In this document: positions 6,493-14,041 of the stretch, in pieces
How positions within the stretch are numbered: position 1 is the stretch's first letter
How the letters are laid out: each line of letters begins with the position of its first letter
Translations under genes and position numbers: made by a program
Notes under the pieces: model-generated
Told to the model about the DNA's origin: nothing
Databases searched by the model: none
The model's input: only the letters and a program-made list of their open reading frames with translations
From: DASZHJ01 sp035263705
Lineage (GTDB): Bacteria > Pseudomonadota > Alphaproteobacteria > ATCC43930 > CGMCC-115725
Direction of reading: 5' to 3'
NCBI GenBank assembly: GCA_035263705.1
Contig: DATFRA010000249.1
Coordinates: 1-14,408, forward strand
Length of the DNA stretch: 14,408 nucleotides

Positions 6493-7992
6493 TTGACCGC
6501 CCCTAACGCTTGGCTGAAGCGCGCTGCGGCGCTCGCCCTCATTGGAGTTCTCGTTCTCCCGGGAGGCCTCGCCCGAGCCAAGGCCGGGCCGGAGAGCTTC
6601 GCCGACCTTGCAGCCAAGCTGCTACCGGCGGTGGTGAACATCTCCACCACCCAGACCATCAAATCGTCCGACAAGACCGCGCGTGGACCGGATCTGCCGC
6701 AATTCCCGCCGGGCTCGCCGCTCGACGATCTCTTCAAGGATTTTCTCGACCGCAATCAGAAGAATGGTCAGAACGGGCAGCCGGACGCGACGCCCCGCCG
6801 CGCGACCTCGCTGGGCTCGGGCTTCATCATCGACTCCTCGGGCCTGGTGGTCACCAACAACCACGTCATCGCGGACGCCGACGAGATCACCGTGACCTTG
6901 CAGGACAATACGAACCTCAAGGCCGAGGTGATCGGCCGCGACACCAAGGTTGATCTGGCGCTACTCAGGGTCAAATCCTCGAAGCCCTTGCCCGCGGTCA
7001 AGTTCGGCGACAGCGACACGACCCGGGTCGGTGACTGGGTGATGGCGATCGGCAATCCCTTCGGCCTCGGTGGCACCGTCACCGCCGGCATTCTCTCGGC
7101 GCGCGGCCGCGACATCAGCGCAGGCCAATACGACGACTTCCTGCAGACCGACGCCTCGATCAACCGTGGCAACTCCGGCGGCCCGATGTTCAACATGAAC
7201 GGCGACGTGATCGGCGTGAACACAGCCATCTACTCGCCCTCGGGCGGCTCGATTGGCATCGGGTTCGCGATCCCCGCCAACATGGCGCGTCCCGTGATCG
7301 AGCAGATCAAGGAGTACGGCCATCCGCGCCGCGGTTGGCTCGGCGTGCGCATCCAGGGCGTCACCGACGAGATCGCCGAGAGCCTTGGCCTCGACAAGCC
7401 GCGCGGCGCTCTGATCGCCAGCGTCAACGACGGCGGCCCCGCCCAGAAGGGCGGCATCCAACCCGGCGACGTCGTCTTGAATTTTGACGGCAAGGAGATC
7501 CCCGACGTGCGGCAGCTGCCGCGCATCGTGGCGGAGACGCCCATCGACAAGAGCGTGAAGGTGACGGTCTGGCGCAAGCGCAAGGAGGAGGGAGTCGACG
7601 TCAAGGTCGGCGAGCTCGACGAGAGCGATCAGGTGGCCTCCGCCGACGCCGGCAAGCAGGGCAGCACGACCCCCAGCGAGACCACCTCGGTCAAGACGCT
7701 GGGCCTGTCGCTGTCCAGCATCACGCCGGATCTGCGCACGAAATACTCGCTCCCCGACGATGCCGTGGGCGTCGTCGTCGTCGACGTGCAGGGCAACAGC
7801 CCGGCTTCCGAAAAGCAGCTGAAGGCCGGCGACGTCATTGTCGAGGTGGCGCAGGAGGAAGTGAAATCTCCCGCGCAGGTCGTCGACAAGATCGAGGAAG
7901 CCAAGAAAGCCGGGCGTAAGTCCGTGCTCATGCTCATCGACCGCGCCGGCGAGCTCGGCTGGAAAGCCCTCCGGATCGACGGCAAGGGCTGA
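6493..7992 (+). CDS. degP: Periplasmic DegP/Do-like serine protease (HtrA family)
   Basis: HtrA proteases degrade or hold misfolded envelope proteins. The product has an N-terminal signal (basic AWLKR, then ALALIGVLVLPGGL, then ARAKA as a possible cleavage site) and a trypsin-like domain. The triad is His124 in TNNHVIA, Asp154 in VDLALL and Ser228 in GNSGGP, counted from the start used here. Two PDZ domains follow (about 255-350 and 395-490), the first with RRGWLGVRIQGV. I chose TTG at 6493 because GGAG lies 9 nt upstream. An in-frame TTG at 6478 would add five residues but has no ribosome site, and the ATG at 6449 is out of frame and soon stops. The length of 499 is normal for alphaproteobacterial Do proteins. 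Its own promoter may supplement readthrough from hflKC. Confidence 0.95.
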   Translation: MTAPNAWLKRAAALALIGVLVLPGGLARAKAGPESFADLAAKLLPAVVNISTTQTIKSSDKTARGPDLPQFPPGSPLDDLFKDFLDRNQKNGQNGQPDATPRRATSLGSGFIIDSSGLVVTNNHVIADADEITVTLQDNTNLKAEVIGRDTKVDLALLRVKSSKPLPAVKFGDSDTTRVGDWVMAIGNPFGLGGTVTAGILSARGRDISAGQYDDFLQTDASINRGNSGGPMFNMNGDVIGVNTAIYSPSGGSIGIGFAIPANMARPVIEQIKEYGHPRRGWLGVRIQGVTDEIAESLGLDKPRGALIASVNDGGPAQKGGIQPGDVVLNFDGKEIPDVRQLPRIVAETPIDKSVKVTVWRKRKEEGVDVKVGELDESDQVASADAGKQGSTTPSETTSVKTLGLSLSSITPDLRTKYSLPDDAVGVVVVDVQGNSPASEKQLKAGDVIVEVAQEEVKSPAQVVDKIEEAKKAGRKSVLMLIDRAGELGWKALRIDGKG

Positions 7993-7998
7993 GGCTCG

Positions 7999-8913
7999 CT
8001 AGCTTCGCCTGATCTCGCCCTCGCGATAGCCCTGCGCGTAGAGCAGCGCCGTTAGGTCGGCGTGGCGGATGCGGTGGCGCGCATGCTCGTCCGCGATCGG
8101 CTTCGCGTGGTAGGCGACGCCTAGCCCGGCGGCGTCAAGCATCGAGAGGTCATTCGCGCCGTCGCCGACCGCGAGCGTGTCGGCGAGGGTAAGGCGCCGC
8201 GCTGCCGCGAGCGCATTCAGCGCCGCCAGCTTGGCATCGCGCCCAAGGACCGGCTCCAGAACATGTCCGGCGATCCGATCGCCGGATATCACCAGCTCGT
8301 TGGCGATGTCCACGTCGAAGCCGAGCCTGGCCCTTACCAACCGCGTGAATCGCCGAAAACCTCCGGAGACGAGGGCCGTATAGGCGCCACTCGCCCGCAT
8401 GGTCGCTACCAGCTCGGCCGCACCGGGATTGACGCGGATGCGGGTCGCGGCCTCGTCGAGCGCGGTGACGGGGGAACCGGCGAGGAGCGCCGCGCGCTCG
8501 CGCAGCGCCGTCGCGAAATCGATCTCGCCGTTCATCGCGCGACGCGTCACCTCGGCGACGTCGGGGCCGAGGCCGAGAATCTCCGCGAGCTCGTCCAGCA
8601 TCTCGTTGGCGATGATCGTCGATTCCATGTCGGCGACCAGCAGCCGCTTGCGGCGCCCCTCCCGCAGCTGCGCCAGAAGATCGAGCGGCCGCTCTCCGAT
8701 CTCTCGGCTGAGAGCCACGCGCACCGCCGCCTCTGCCTGATCGGGATCGACGCCGTCGAAGCCGAGGTCCGCCGCGCGCTCGGCCGCGAGCCAATCCACG
8801 GGCGCGAGATGCGCACCCAACGGCTCCAGCGCCGCGCGCGCGACGCGCAACACGCGCGGCCATTCCGCGGGACCATCGGTGCCGGCGATGAGGGTGAGCA
8901 CGCCTTCGGACAT
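7999..8913 (-). CDS. serB: Phosphoserine phosphatase SerB
   Basis: SerB removes phosphate from L-phosphoserine in the last step of serine synthesis. The 304-residue product has an N-terminal regulatory-like region (about 1-90) and a HAD phosphatase domain. This has motif I DMEST at 95-99, SGG at 183-185 (motif II), a Lys at about 228 and VGDGANDLSML from 249 (motif IV). Motif I normally reads DxDxT; here the second acidic residue is Glu, codon GAA. The ATG at 8913 (MSEGVLTLIAG) fits the family start. An in-frame upstream ATG at 8979 would add 22 unrelated residues and is less likely. The start codon lies in a perfect 9-bp hairpin and lacks a clear ribosome site. It converges with the protease gene, 6 nt between stops. 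Confidence 0.93.
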   Translation of the reverse strand: MSEGVLTLIAGTDGPAEWPRVLRVARAALEPLGAHLAPVDWLAAERAADLGFDGVDPDQAEAAVRVALSREIGERPLDLLAQLREGRRKRLLVADMESTIIANEMLDELAEILGLGPDVAEVTRRAMNGEIDFATALRERAALLAGSPVTALDEAATRIRVNPGAAELVATMRASGAYTALVSGGFRRFTRLVRARLGFDVDIANELVISGDRIAGHVLEPVLGRDAKLAALNALAAARRLTLADTLAVGDGANDLSMLDAAGLGVAYHAKPIADEHARHRIRHADLTALLYAQGYREGEIRRS

Positions 8914-8937
8914 CCGAGCTTTATCGGTGCTCGGATG
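8911..8937 (-). promoter_or_regulatory. Perfect hairpin enclosing the serB start codon
   Basis: CATCCGAGC (8911-8919) and GCTCGGATG (8929-8937) are exact reverse complements around a 9-nt loop. In the serB mRNA the AUG start is the last three bases of the 3' arm, so folding would hide the start codon. The loop (ACCGATAAA) holds the only purine-rich bases near the start. Possible translational control; function inferred. Confidence 0.6.
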
Positions 8938-8971
8938 TGCTAAGGCAAGACATGCAGCGCTTGTGCAACTC

Positions 8972-9057
8972 CCCCTCACCCGGCTACGGCTAGGCTCGCT
9001 TCGCTCGGCTCAAGCCTTCGCGACCCTCTCCCCGCCGGCGAGAGGGAGGGTGAGGGG
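8972..9057. repeat. Palindromic intergenic repeat, copy 1
   Basis: Outer arms CCCCTCACCC (8972-8981) and GGGTGAGGGG (9048-9057) are perfect reverse complements. Inside them, CCCTCTC (9024-9030) and GAGAGGG (9040-9046) form a second hairpin. It lies between the divergent serB and miaA genes. A 35-bp right-hand portion recurs before leuA. The CCCTCACC...GAGAGGG...GGTGAGGG style resembles dispersed palindromic repeats common between genes in alphaproteobacteria. There is no ORF and no strand preference. Confidence 0.75.
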
Positions 9058-9096
9058 CGGGCTCGACTAGGCGGCATCGGTTCCGGACAAACGTCA

Positions 9097-10068
9097 ATGA
9101 CGCACAGCGATACGCCCATCCTCCTCATCACCGGCCCGACCACGAGCGGGAAGTCGCGGCTCGCGATCGCGATCGCGGAGGAGTTTCGCGGCACCGTCAT
9201 CAATTCTGACAGCATGCAGATCTATCGCGACCTGGCGGTGCTGACGGCGCGGCCGGGGCCGGCAGAGCTTGCGCGGGTGCCGCACCGGCTCTTCGGCGTG
9301 CTCGATGCGTCCGAGCTCTGCTCGGCCGCACGATGGCTCGATCTCGCGGAAGCCGAGATCGCCGCCGCTGCGCGCGCGGCGCGCTTGCCGGTCCTGGTGG
9401 GCGGTACGGGCCTTTATTTGAAGGCGTTGCTCAGGGGACTCGCGCCGGTGCCAGAGATTCCCGCGGAGGTGCGGCGGGCCGCTCGCGCGCTCCACAAGGA
9501 GATCGGCGGCGAGCGATTCCACGCGGCGCTGGCCGCGCGCGATCCCAAGGGCGCGGCAAGGCTCAATCCCGGCGATACCCAGCGCCTGGTCCGCGCCTAC
9601 GAGGTGATGGCCGCGACCGGCCGCTCGCTGACGGACTGGCAGCGCGAGCAGGGGCGCGCCATGCGGCCGGGCGTGGCGGCGATCGTGCTGCTGCCGCCGA
9701 GGGACGTTCTCTATGCCGCGATCGATGCCCGCTTCGCGTCGATGGCGGAGGCGGGCGCACTCGACGAGGTCCGGGCGCTGATGGTCCGGCATCTCTCGCC
9801 CGACCTACCCGCGGTCAAGGCCATGGGCGTGCAGGAACTCGCGGCGCATCTGCGCGGAGAGACGACGCTCGAGGCCGCGATCGCCGCGGCGCAACAGGCG
9901 AGCCGGCGCTACGCCAAGCGCCAGATGACCTGGCTCCGGACCCAGTTGCCGCCGCCAGCCGACCTCCCGACCCACACCCTCCCCGCGCAATTTTCGGAAA
10001 GTCTGCTGCCCGAAATATTTTCATTTATTCGCCAGTTCCTGTTGACCACCTCCCCGCAAGCTGTCTAG
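9097..10068 (+). CDS. miaA: tRNA dimethylallyltransferase MiaA
   Basis: MiaA transfers a dimethylallyl group to N6 of A37 in tRNAs reading codons that begin with U. The 323-residue product has the P-loop GPTTSGKS at 13-20 and NSDSMQIYRDL at about 36-46 (catalytic-region Asp). ARP at 51-53, VPHRLFGVLD at 61-70, LVGGTGLYLKALLRG at about 97-111 and a C-terminal RRYAKRQMTWLR are also family hallmarks. The ATG at 9097 fits the family start, with only a weak GGA about 9 nt upstream. The last 20 or so residues (SFIRQFLLTTSPQAV at the end) look family-specific rather than conserved. The gene is divergent from serB and followed by ilvB after 116 nt. A candidate ilvB promoter lies inside its 3' end. 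Confidence 0.96.
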   Translation: MTHSDTPILLITGPTTSGKSRLAIAIAEEFRGTVINSDSMQIYRDLAVLTARPGPAELARVPHRLFGVLDASELCSAARWLDLAEAEIAAAARAARLPVLVGGTGLYLKALLRGLAPVPEIPAEVRRAARALHKEIGGERFHAALAARDPKGAARLNPGDTQRLVRAYEVMAATGRSLTDWQREQGRAMRPGVAAIVLLPPRDVLYAAIDARFASMAEAGALDEVRALMVRHLSPDLPAVKAMGVQELAAHLRGETTLEAAIAAAQQASRRYAKRQMTWLRTQLPPPADLPTHTLPAQFSESLLPEIFSFIRQFLLTTSPQAV

Positions 10069-10071
10069 TTT
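10042..10071 (+). promoter_or_regulatory. Possible ilvB promoter inside the end of miaA
   Basis: TTGACC (10042-10047), an 18-nt spacer and TAGTTT (10066-10071). The -10 is poor, but the predicted start near 10078 coincides with the first base of the 12-bp inverted repeat of the ilvB leader, which adds weight. Confidence 0.3.
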
Positions 10072-10078
10072 GGCGCCC

Positions 10079-10151
10079 TCGCGCGGGACGGGAGGCTTGC
10101 GGCCGGGCCGCTGCCCTTGACGGCAGCGGAGAAACGCCGCGTCCCGCGCGA
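10079..10151 (+). promoter_or_regulatory. Nested inverted repeats in the ilvB leader
   Basis: A perfect 12-bp outer stem pairs TCGCGCGGGACG (10079-10090) with CGTCCCGCGCGA (10140-10151). Within its 49-nt interior is a perfect 8-bp hairpin, CCGCTGCC (10108-10115) with GGCAGCGG (10122-10129). The structure ends 34 nt before the ilvB start. No T-run follows either stem and no short ORF rich in Ile, Val or Leu codons is present, so classical attenuation is not evident. It may stabilise the mRNA, bind a regulator, or end miaA transcription by a Rho-like route. Confidence 0.6.
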
Positions 10152-10184
10152 TTCTTGTAAGCGTTTTCACCAAGGAGAGGTGTC

Positions 10185-11948
10185 ATGTCGGCAGCGGCAA
10201 CGCCTGGAGCGGAAATGGTCATCAAAGCCCTGGTGGACCAGGGCGTAGATGTCGTTTTCGGCTATCCGGGCGGCGCGGTATTGCCGATCTACGATGCGCT
10301 CTTCAAGCAGAACCAGCTCCGCCACATCCTGGTCCGCCACGAGCAGGCGGCGGTGCATGCGGCCGAAGGCTATGCGCGCTCTACCGGCAAGGTCGGCGTG
10401 GTGCTGGTGACCAGCGGCCCCGGCGCCACCAACGCGGTGACGGGGCTCACCGACGCGCTCATGGATTCGATTCCTGTGGTGTGTCTTACCGGCCAGGTGC
10501 CGACGCACTTGATCGGGAACGACGCCTTCCAGGAGGCGGACACCACCGGGATCACGCGGCCATGCACCAAGCACAATTACCTCGTGAAGGACGTGAACGA
10601 CCTCGCGCGCATGATGCACGAGGCGTTCTATGTCGCCCGCACGGGGCGGCCGGGCCCGGTGGTGGTGGACCTGCCCAAGGATATCCTCTTCGCGACCGGC
10701 ACCTATACGTCACCCGCGACGGTCAAGCACAAGACCTACCGGCCGCAGATGACGCCGGACTCCGCGAAGATCGCGGCCGCGGTGGAGCTGATCGCCAACG
10801 CAAAGCGGCCGATCTTCTACGGCGGCGGCGGTCTCATCAATTCGGGCGACCGCGCCTGCGCGCTCTTCCAGGAGCTTGTGAGGATCACGGGCTATCCGGT
10901 GACGTTGACCCTGATGGGCCTCGGCGCCTATCCCGCCTCGGACAAGCAGTTCCTGGGCATGCTCGGCATGCACGGGACCTACGAGGCGAACCTCGCCATG
11001 CACGGCTGCGATGTCATGGTGAACATCGGCGCGCGCTTCGACGATCGCGTGACCGGAAAACTCGCCGCCTTCTCGCCGGGCTCGACGAAGATCCACCTCG
11101 ACATCGACCCGTCGTCGGTCAACAAGAACGTGAGCGTCGATCTGCCCCTGATCGGAGATGCCGCCGAGACGCTGGCGGAGCTGATCAAGGCCTGGAAAGC
11201 GAAACGTGCGAAGCCTGACCAAAAGGCGCTCGGCGCCTGGTGGCGGCAGATCGAGGAGTGGCGGAAGCGTGATTGTCTCCGCTATCAGAAGAGCGACCGC
11301 ATCATCAAGCCGCAGTACGCGCTGGAGCGGCTCTACGCGCTGACCCGCGGCCGCGACCTCTACGTCACCACCGAGGTGGGCCAGCACCAGATGTGGGCGG
11401 CTCAGTTCCTGAAGTTCGAGGCGCCCCGGCATTGGATGACCTCGGGCGGCCTCGGCACCATGGGCTACGGGCTGCCGGCCGCGATGGGCGTGCAGCTGGC
11501 GCACCCGGAGGCGCTGGTGATCGACGTCGCCGGCGAGGCCTCGATCCTCATGAACATCCAGGAGATGTCGACAGTCACGCAGTACCGTCTGCCGGTGAAG
11601 GTGTTCATCATCAACAACCAGTACATGGGGATGGTGCGGCAGTGGCAGGAGCTGCTGCACGGAGGCCGCTACTCCGAGAGCTACACGGCTTCCCTGCCCG
11701 ATTTCGTGAAGCTCGCCGAGGCCTTTGGCGCGGTCGGCTTGCGCGCGACCCGGCCGGACCAGGTCGACGGCGTCATCAAGGAGATGATCAAGGTCGACAA
11801 GCCCGTGATCGTCGACGTCGTGGTGGATCAGACCGAGAACTGCTTCCCGATGATCCCGTCGGGAGCGGCACACAACGAGATGCTGCTCGGGCCCCAGGAC
11901 AAGAAGTCGGAAGGGCCGGTATCGGAAGAGGGAATGGTCTTGGTATAA
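10185..11948 (+). CDS. ilvB: Acetolactate synthase, large catalytic subunit
   Basis: This ThDP enzyme condenses pyruvate with pyruvate or 2-oxobutyrate, the first common step to valine, leucine and isoleucine. The 587-residue product has the catalytic Glu53 in RHEQAAVHAAEGYAR. TSGPGATNAVTGLTDA at 76-91 is the pyrimidine-domain signature, with FAD- and ThDP-domain blocks following. In the ThDP/metal motif the usual GDA or GDG is GEA (Glu451, codon GAG), followed at the right distance by Asn477-Asn478. VRQWQELLHGGRYSESY is typical of the enzyme. The ATG at 10185 has a canonical AAGGAGAGG 4 nt upstream. It heads the ilvB-ilvN-ilvC run. The catalytic subunit could also be named ilvI; nothing here separates the names. 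Confidence 0.97.
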   Translation: MSAAATPGAEMVIKALVDQGVDVVFGYPGGAVLPIYDALFKQNQLRHILVRHEQAAVHAAEGYARSTGKVGVVLVTSGPGATNAVTGLTDALMDSIPVVCLTGQVPTHLIGNDAFQEADTTGITRPCTKHNYLVKDVNDLARMMHEAFYVARTGRPGPVVVDLPKDILFATGTYTSPATVKHKTYRPQMTPDSAKIAAAVELIANAKRPIFYGGGGLINSGDRACALFQELVRITGYPVTLTLMGLGAYPASDKQFLGMLGMHGTYEANLAMHGCDVMVNIGARFDDRVTGKLAAFSPGSTKIHLDIDPSSVNKNVSVDLPLIGDAAETLAELIKAWKAKRAKPDQKALGAWWRQIEEWRKRDCLRYQKSDRIIKPQYALERLYALTRGRDLYVTTEVGQHQMWAAQFLKFEAPRHWMTSGGLGTMGYGLPAAMGVQLAHPEALVIDVAGEASILMNIQEMSTVTQYRLPVKVFIINNQYMGMVRQWQELLHGGRYSESYTASLPDFVKLAEAFGAVGLRATRPDQVDGVIKEMIKVDKPVIVDVVVDQTENCFPMIPSGAAHNEMLLGPQDKKSEGPVSEEGMVLV

Positions 11949-11996
11949 CGGAGTCCCGCCATTTCCGAACTCCAATCCCCTTCCACCAAGCTCCAG

Positions 11997-12026
11997 GGCC
12001 GCCGGCCGCCGAGGCGGCGGGCGCCC
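11997..12026 (+). promoter_or_regulatory. Strong hairpin between ilvB and ilvN
   Basis: Fourteen base-pair positions with a single G-G mismatch enclose a very small loop around 12011-12012 (arms 11997-12010 and 12013-12026). It starts 48 nt after the ilvB stop and ends 3 nt before the AAGGAA ribosome site of ilvN. There is no T-run, so it is more likely an mRNA stability or translation element than a terminator. Confidence 0.6.
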
Positions 12027-12041
12027 TCGAAGGAACCCACC

Positions 12042-12557
12042 GTGAGCGGCACCAGCAGCACCGTCGCGAAACACACGATCGCCGTGCTCGTGGACAACGA
12101 GCCCGGCGTCCTCGCCCGCGTGATCGGGTTGTTTTCCGGCCGCGGCTACAACATCGAGAGCCTGACGGTAGCGGAGGTCGATCGCATGCGCGGCCTCTCG
12201 CGCATCACCATCGTCACCTCCGGCACGCCCATGATCATCGAGCAGATCAAGGCGCAGCTCGGCCGTCTCGTGCCCGTTCACGCCGTACGCGACCTCACGC
12301 AAGAAGGCGCGCACGTCGAGCGCGAGCTCGCGCTCATCAAGGTGTCTGGCACTGGCGACAAGCGGATCGAATCGCTGCGTCTAGCCGACATCTTTCGTGC
12401 GCGCGTCGTGGACTCGACCACCGAGAGCTTCGTCTTCGAGATGACGGGATCGACCGAGAAGCTCAACGCCTTCATCAACCTGATGGAGCCCTTGGGCTTG
12501 GTCGACATCTCGCGCACCGGCGTGGTCGCGATCTCACGCGGCGCCAGCCGGCTCTAA
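12042..12557 (+). CDS. ilvN: Acetolactate synthase, small regulatory subunit
   Basis: The small subunit activates the large one and carries valine feedback inhibition. The 171-residue protein has an N-terminal ACT domain (about 10-85) with HTIAVLVDNEPGVLARV and GLFSGRGYNIESL, and a C-terminal domain from about 95. Asn19, Gly22 and Asn37 align with E. coli IlvH Asn11, Gly14 and Asn29, positions known from valine-resistant mutants, so feedback control is probably intact. The start is GTG at 12042, with AAGGAA 6 nt upstream; no better in-frame ATG precedes it. It sits 93 nt after ilvB, past a strong hairpin, and 33 nt before ilvC. The length suits the IlvH/IlvN long form; ilvH is an equally valid name. 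Confidence 0.96.
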   Translation: MSGTSSTVAKHTIAVLVDNEPGVLARVIGLFSGRGYNIESLTVAEVDRMRGLSRITIVTSGTPMIIEQIKAQLGRLVPVHAVRDLTQEGAHVERELALIKVSGTGDKRIESLRLADIFRARVVDSTTESFVFEMTGSTEKLNAFINLMEPLGLVDISRTGVVAISRGASRL

Positions 12558-12590
12558 CTGTTTTCACCGCTCGCCAATAGGGGAACCATC

Positions 12591-13610
<1,020 letters not shown>

Positions 13611-13648
13611 ATGTTGTAGAGCGGTTGGAGCCATTCCCCGTTACGCAC

Positions 13649-13672
13649 CCCCGGGGCTCTTCGACCCTGGGG
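13649..13672 (+). terminator. Terminator-like hairpin after ilvC
   Basis: CCCCGGGG (13649-13656) pairs with CCCTGGGG (13665-13672) through 8 bp with one G-U, loop 8 nt. It lies 39 nt past the ilvC stop. The following bases are TCGGTGTCGTTCG, not a real T-run, so intrinsic termination would be weak at best. Confidence 0.3.
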
Positions 13673-13698
13673 TCGGTGTCGTTCGCTAAGGCTCTGTA

Positions 13699-13733
13699 AC
13701 CCTCTCCCGCCGAGGAGAGCGCAGGGTGAGGGG
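13699..13733. repeat. Palindromic intergenic repeat, partial copy 2
   Basis: Thirty-five bases that align without gaps to 9023-9057: both begin ACCCTCTCCC and end AGGGTGAGGGG. An inner stem CTCTCC/GGAGAG is kept with compensating loop changes, but the distal outer arm CCCCTCACCC of copy 1 is missing. It lies in the ilvC-leuA gap, upstream of the leader promoter candidate. Confidence 0.65.
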
Positions 13734-13766
13734 GCGTTCTTCGTTCAATGACGGGCAACAGAGGCC

Positions 13767-13795
13767 TTGCCGTCGCCCGCCGAAACCGTTAAAAG
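13767..13795 (+). promoter_or_regulatory. Candidate promoter for the leuA leader transcript
   Basis: TTGCCG (13767-13772), a 17-nt spacer and TAAAAG (13790-13795). The -35 and spacing are the same as in the candidate promoter of the Do protease gene. Predicted start is near 13802, about 105 nt before the leader ORF. The CtrA-like box lies 28 nt after the -10, a position where binding would block elongation or where a second promoter may exist. Confidence 0.35.
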
Positions 13796-13822
13796 TACTG
13801 CGGAATCCCGGCCTTAGGGGTG

Positions 13823-13837
13823 TTAACCATTTGTTAG
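13823..13837 (+). promoter_or_regulatory. CtrA-like box, TTAA-N7-TTAG
   Basis: TTAACCATTTGTTAG differs at one base from the alphaproteobacterial CtrA consensus TTAA-N7-TTAA and contains the TTAACCAT form seen in strong sites. It lies 70 nt upstream of the leader ORF in otherwise GC-rich DNA. Binding is inferred from the motif only. Confidence 0.4.
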
Positions 13838-13906
13838 GGCTACGGGGCTCAGGGTGTCAGCGGCCGGCTTTGCGAGCTCCGGCCCAGACGAGAGGTCGGT
13901 CTTCGG

Positions 13907-14041
13907 ATGGCTCGGACCGTGGCACGGCACGATGGGCGGCAGGCGCTGGTGCGCCGGTCTGCGCTCGCGCGCGTCCAGATACCGGCCTCCGCTCTCCTCC
14001 TTCTCCTCAGTGACGGGGCGCTGCGACTTAGCGGCCCCTGA
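13907..14041 (+). CDS. leuA leader peptide ORF with five consecutive Leu codons
   Basis: A 44-codon frame from ATG 13907 to TGA 14039-14041, ending 90 nt before leuA. Codons 30-34 are CTC CTC CTT CTC CTC, and further Leu codons follow at 39 and 41. Such a run just before a leucine synthesis gene is the mark of a leader peptide whose translation senses leucyl-tRNA. AGAGG lies 11 nt before the ATG. An alternative start is GTG 13949, with AGG 5 nt upstream, which would give 30 residues, closer to usual leader lengths. The stop codon sits in the left arm of the 14-bp inverted repeat. I infer the role from position and Leu run; the peptide itself has no recognised domain. Two longer overlapping frames exist, but neither shows family features. 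Confidence 0.6.
   Translation: MARTVARHDGRQALVRRSALARVQIPASALLLLLSDGALRLSGP

Noticed and set aside
8914..8979. Longer serB start at 8979
   Set aside because: It would add 22 residues unlike the family, whereas the ATG at 8913 gives a family-like N-terminus.
10710..12314. 534-codon minus-strand ORF opposite ilvB and ilvN
   Set aside because: It is a shadow of two strongly identified genes. GC-rich third positions make long antisense frames common, and its translation is Arg/His/Asp-rich with no family motif.
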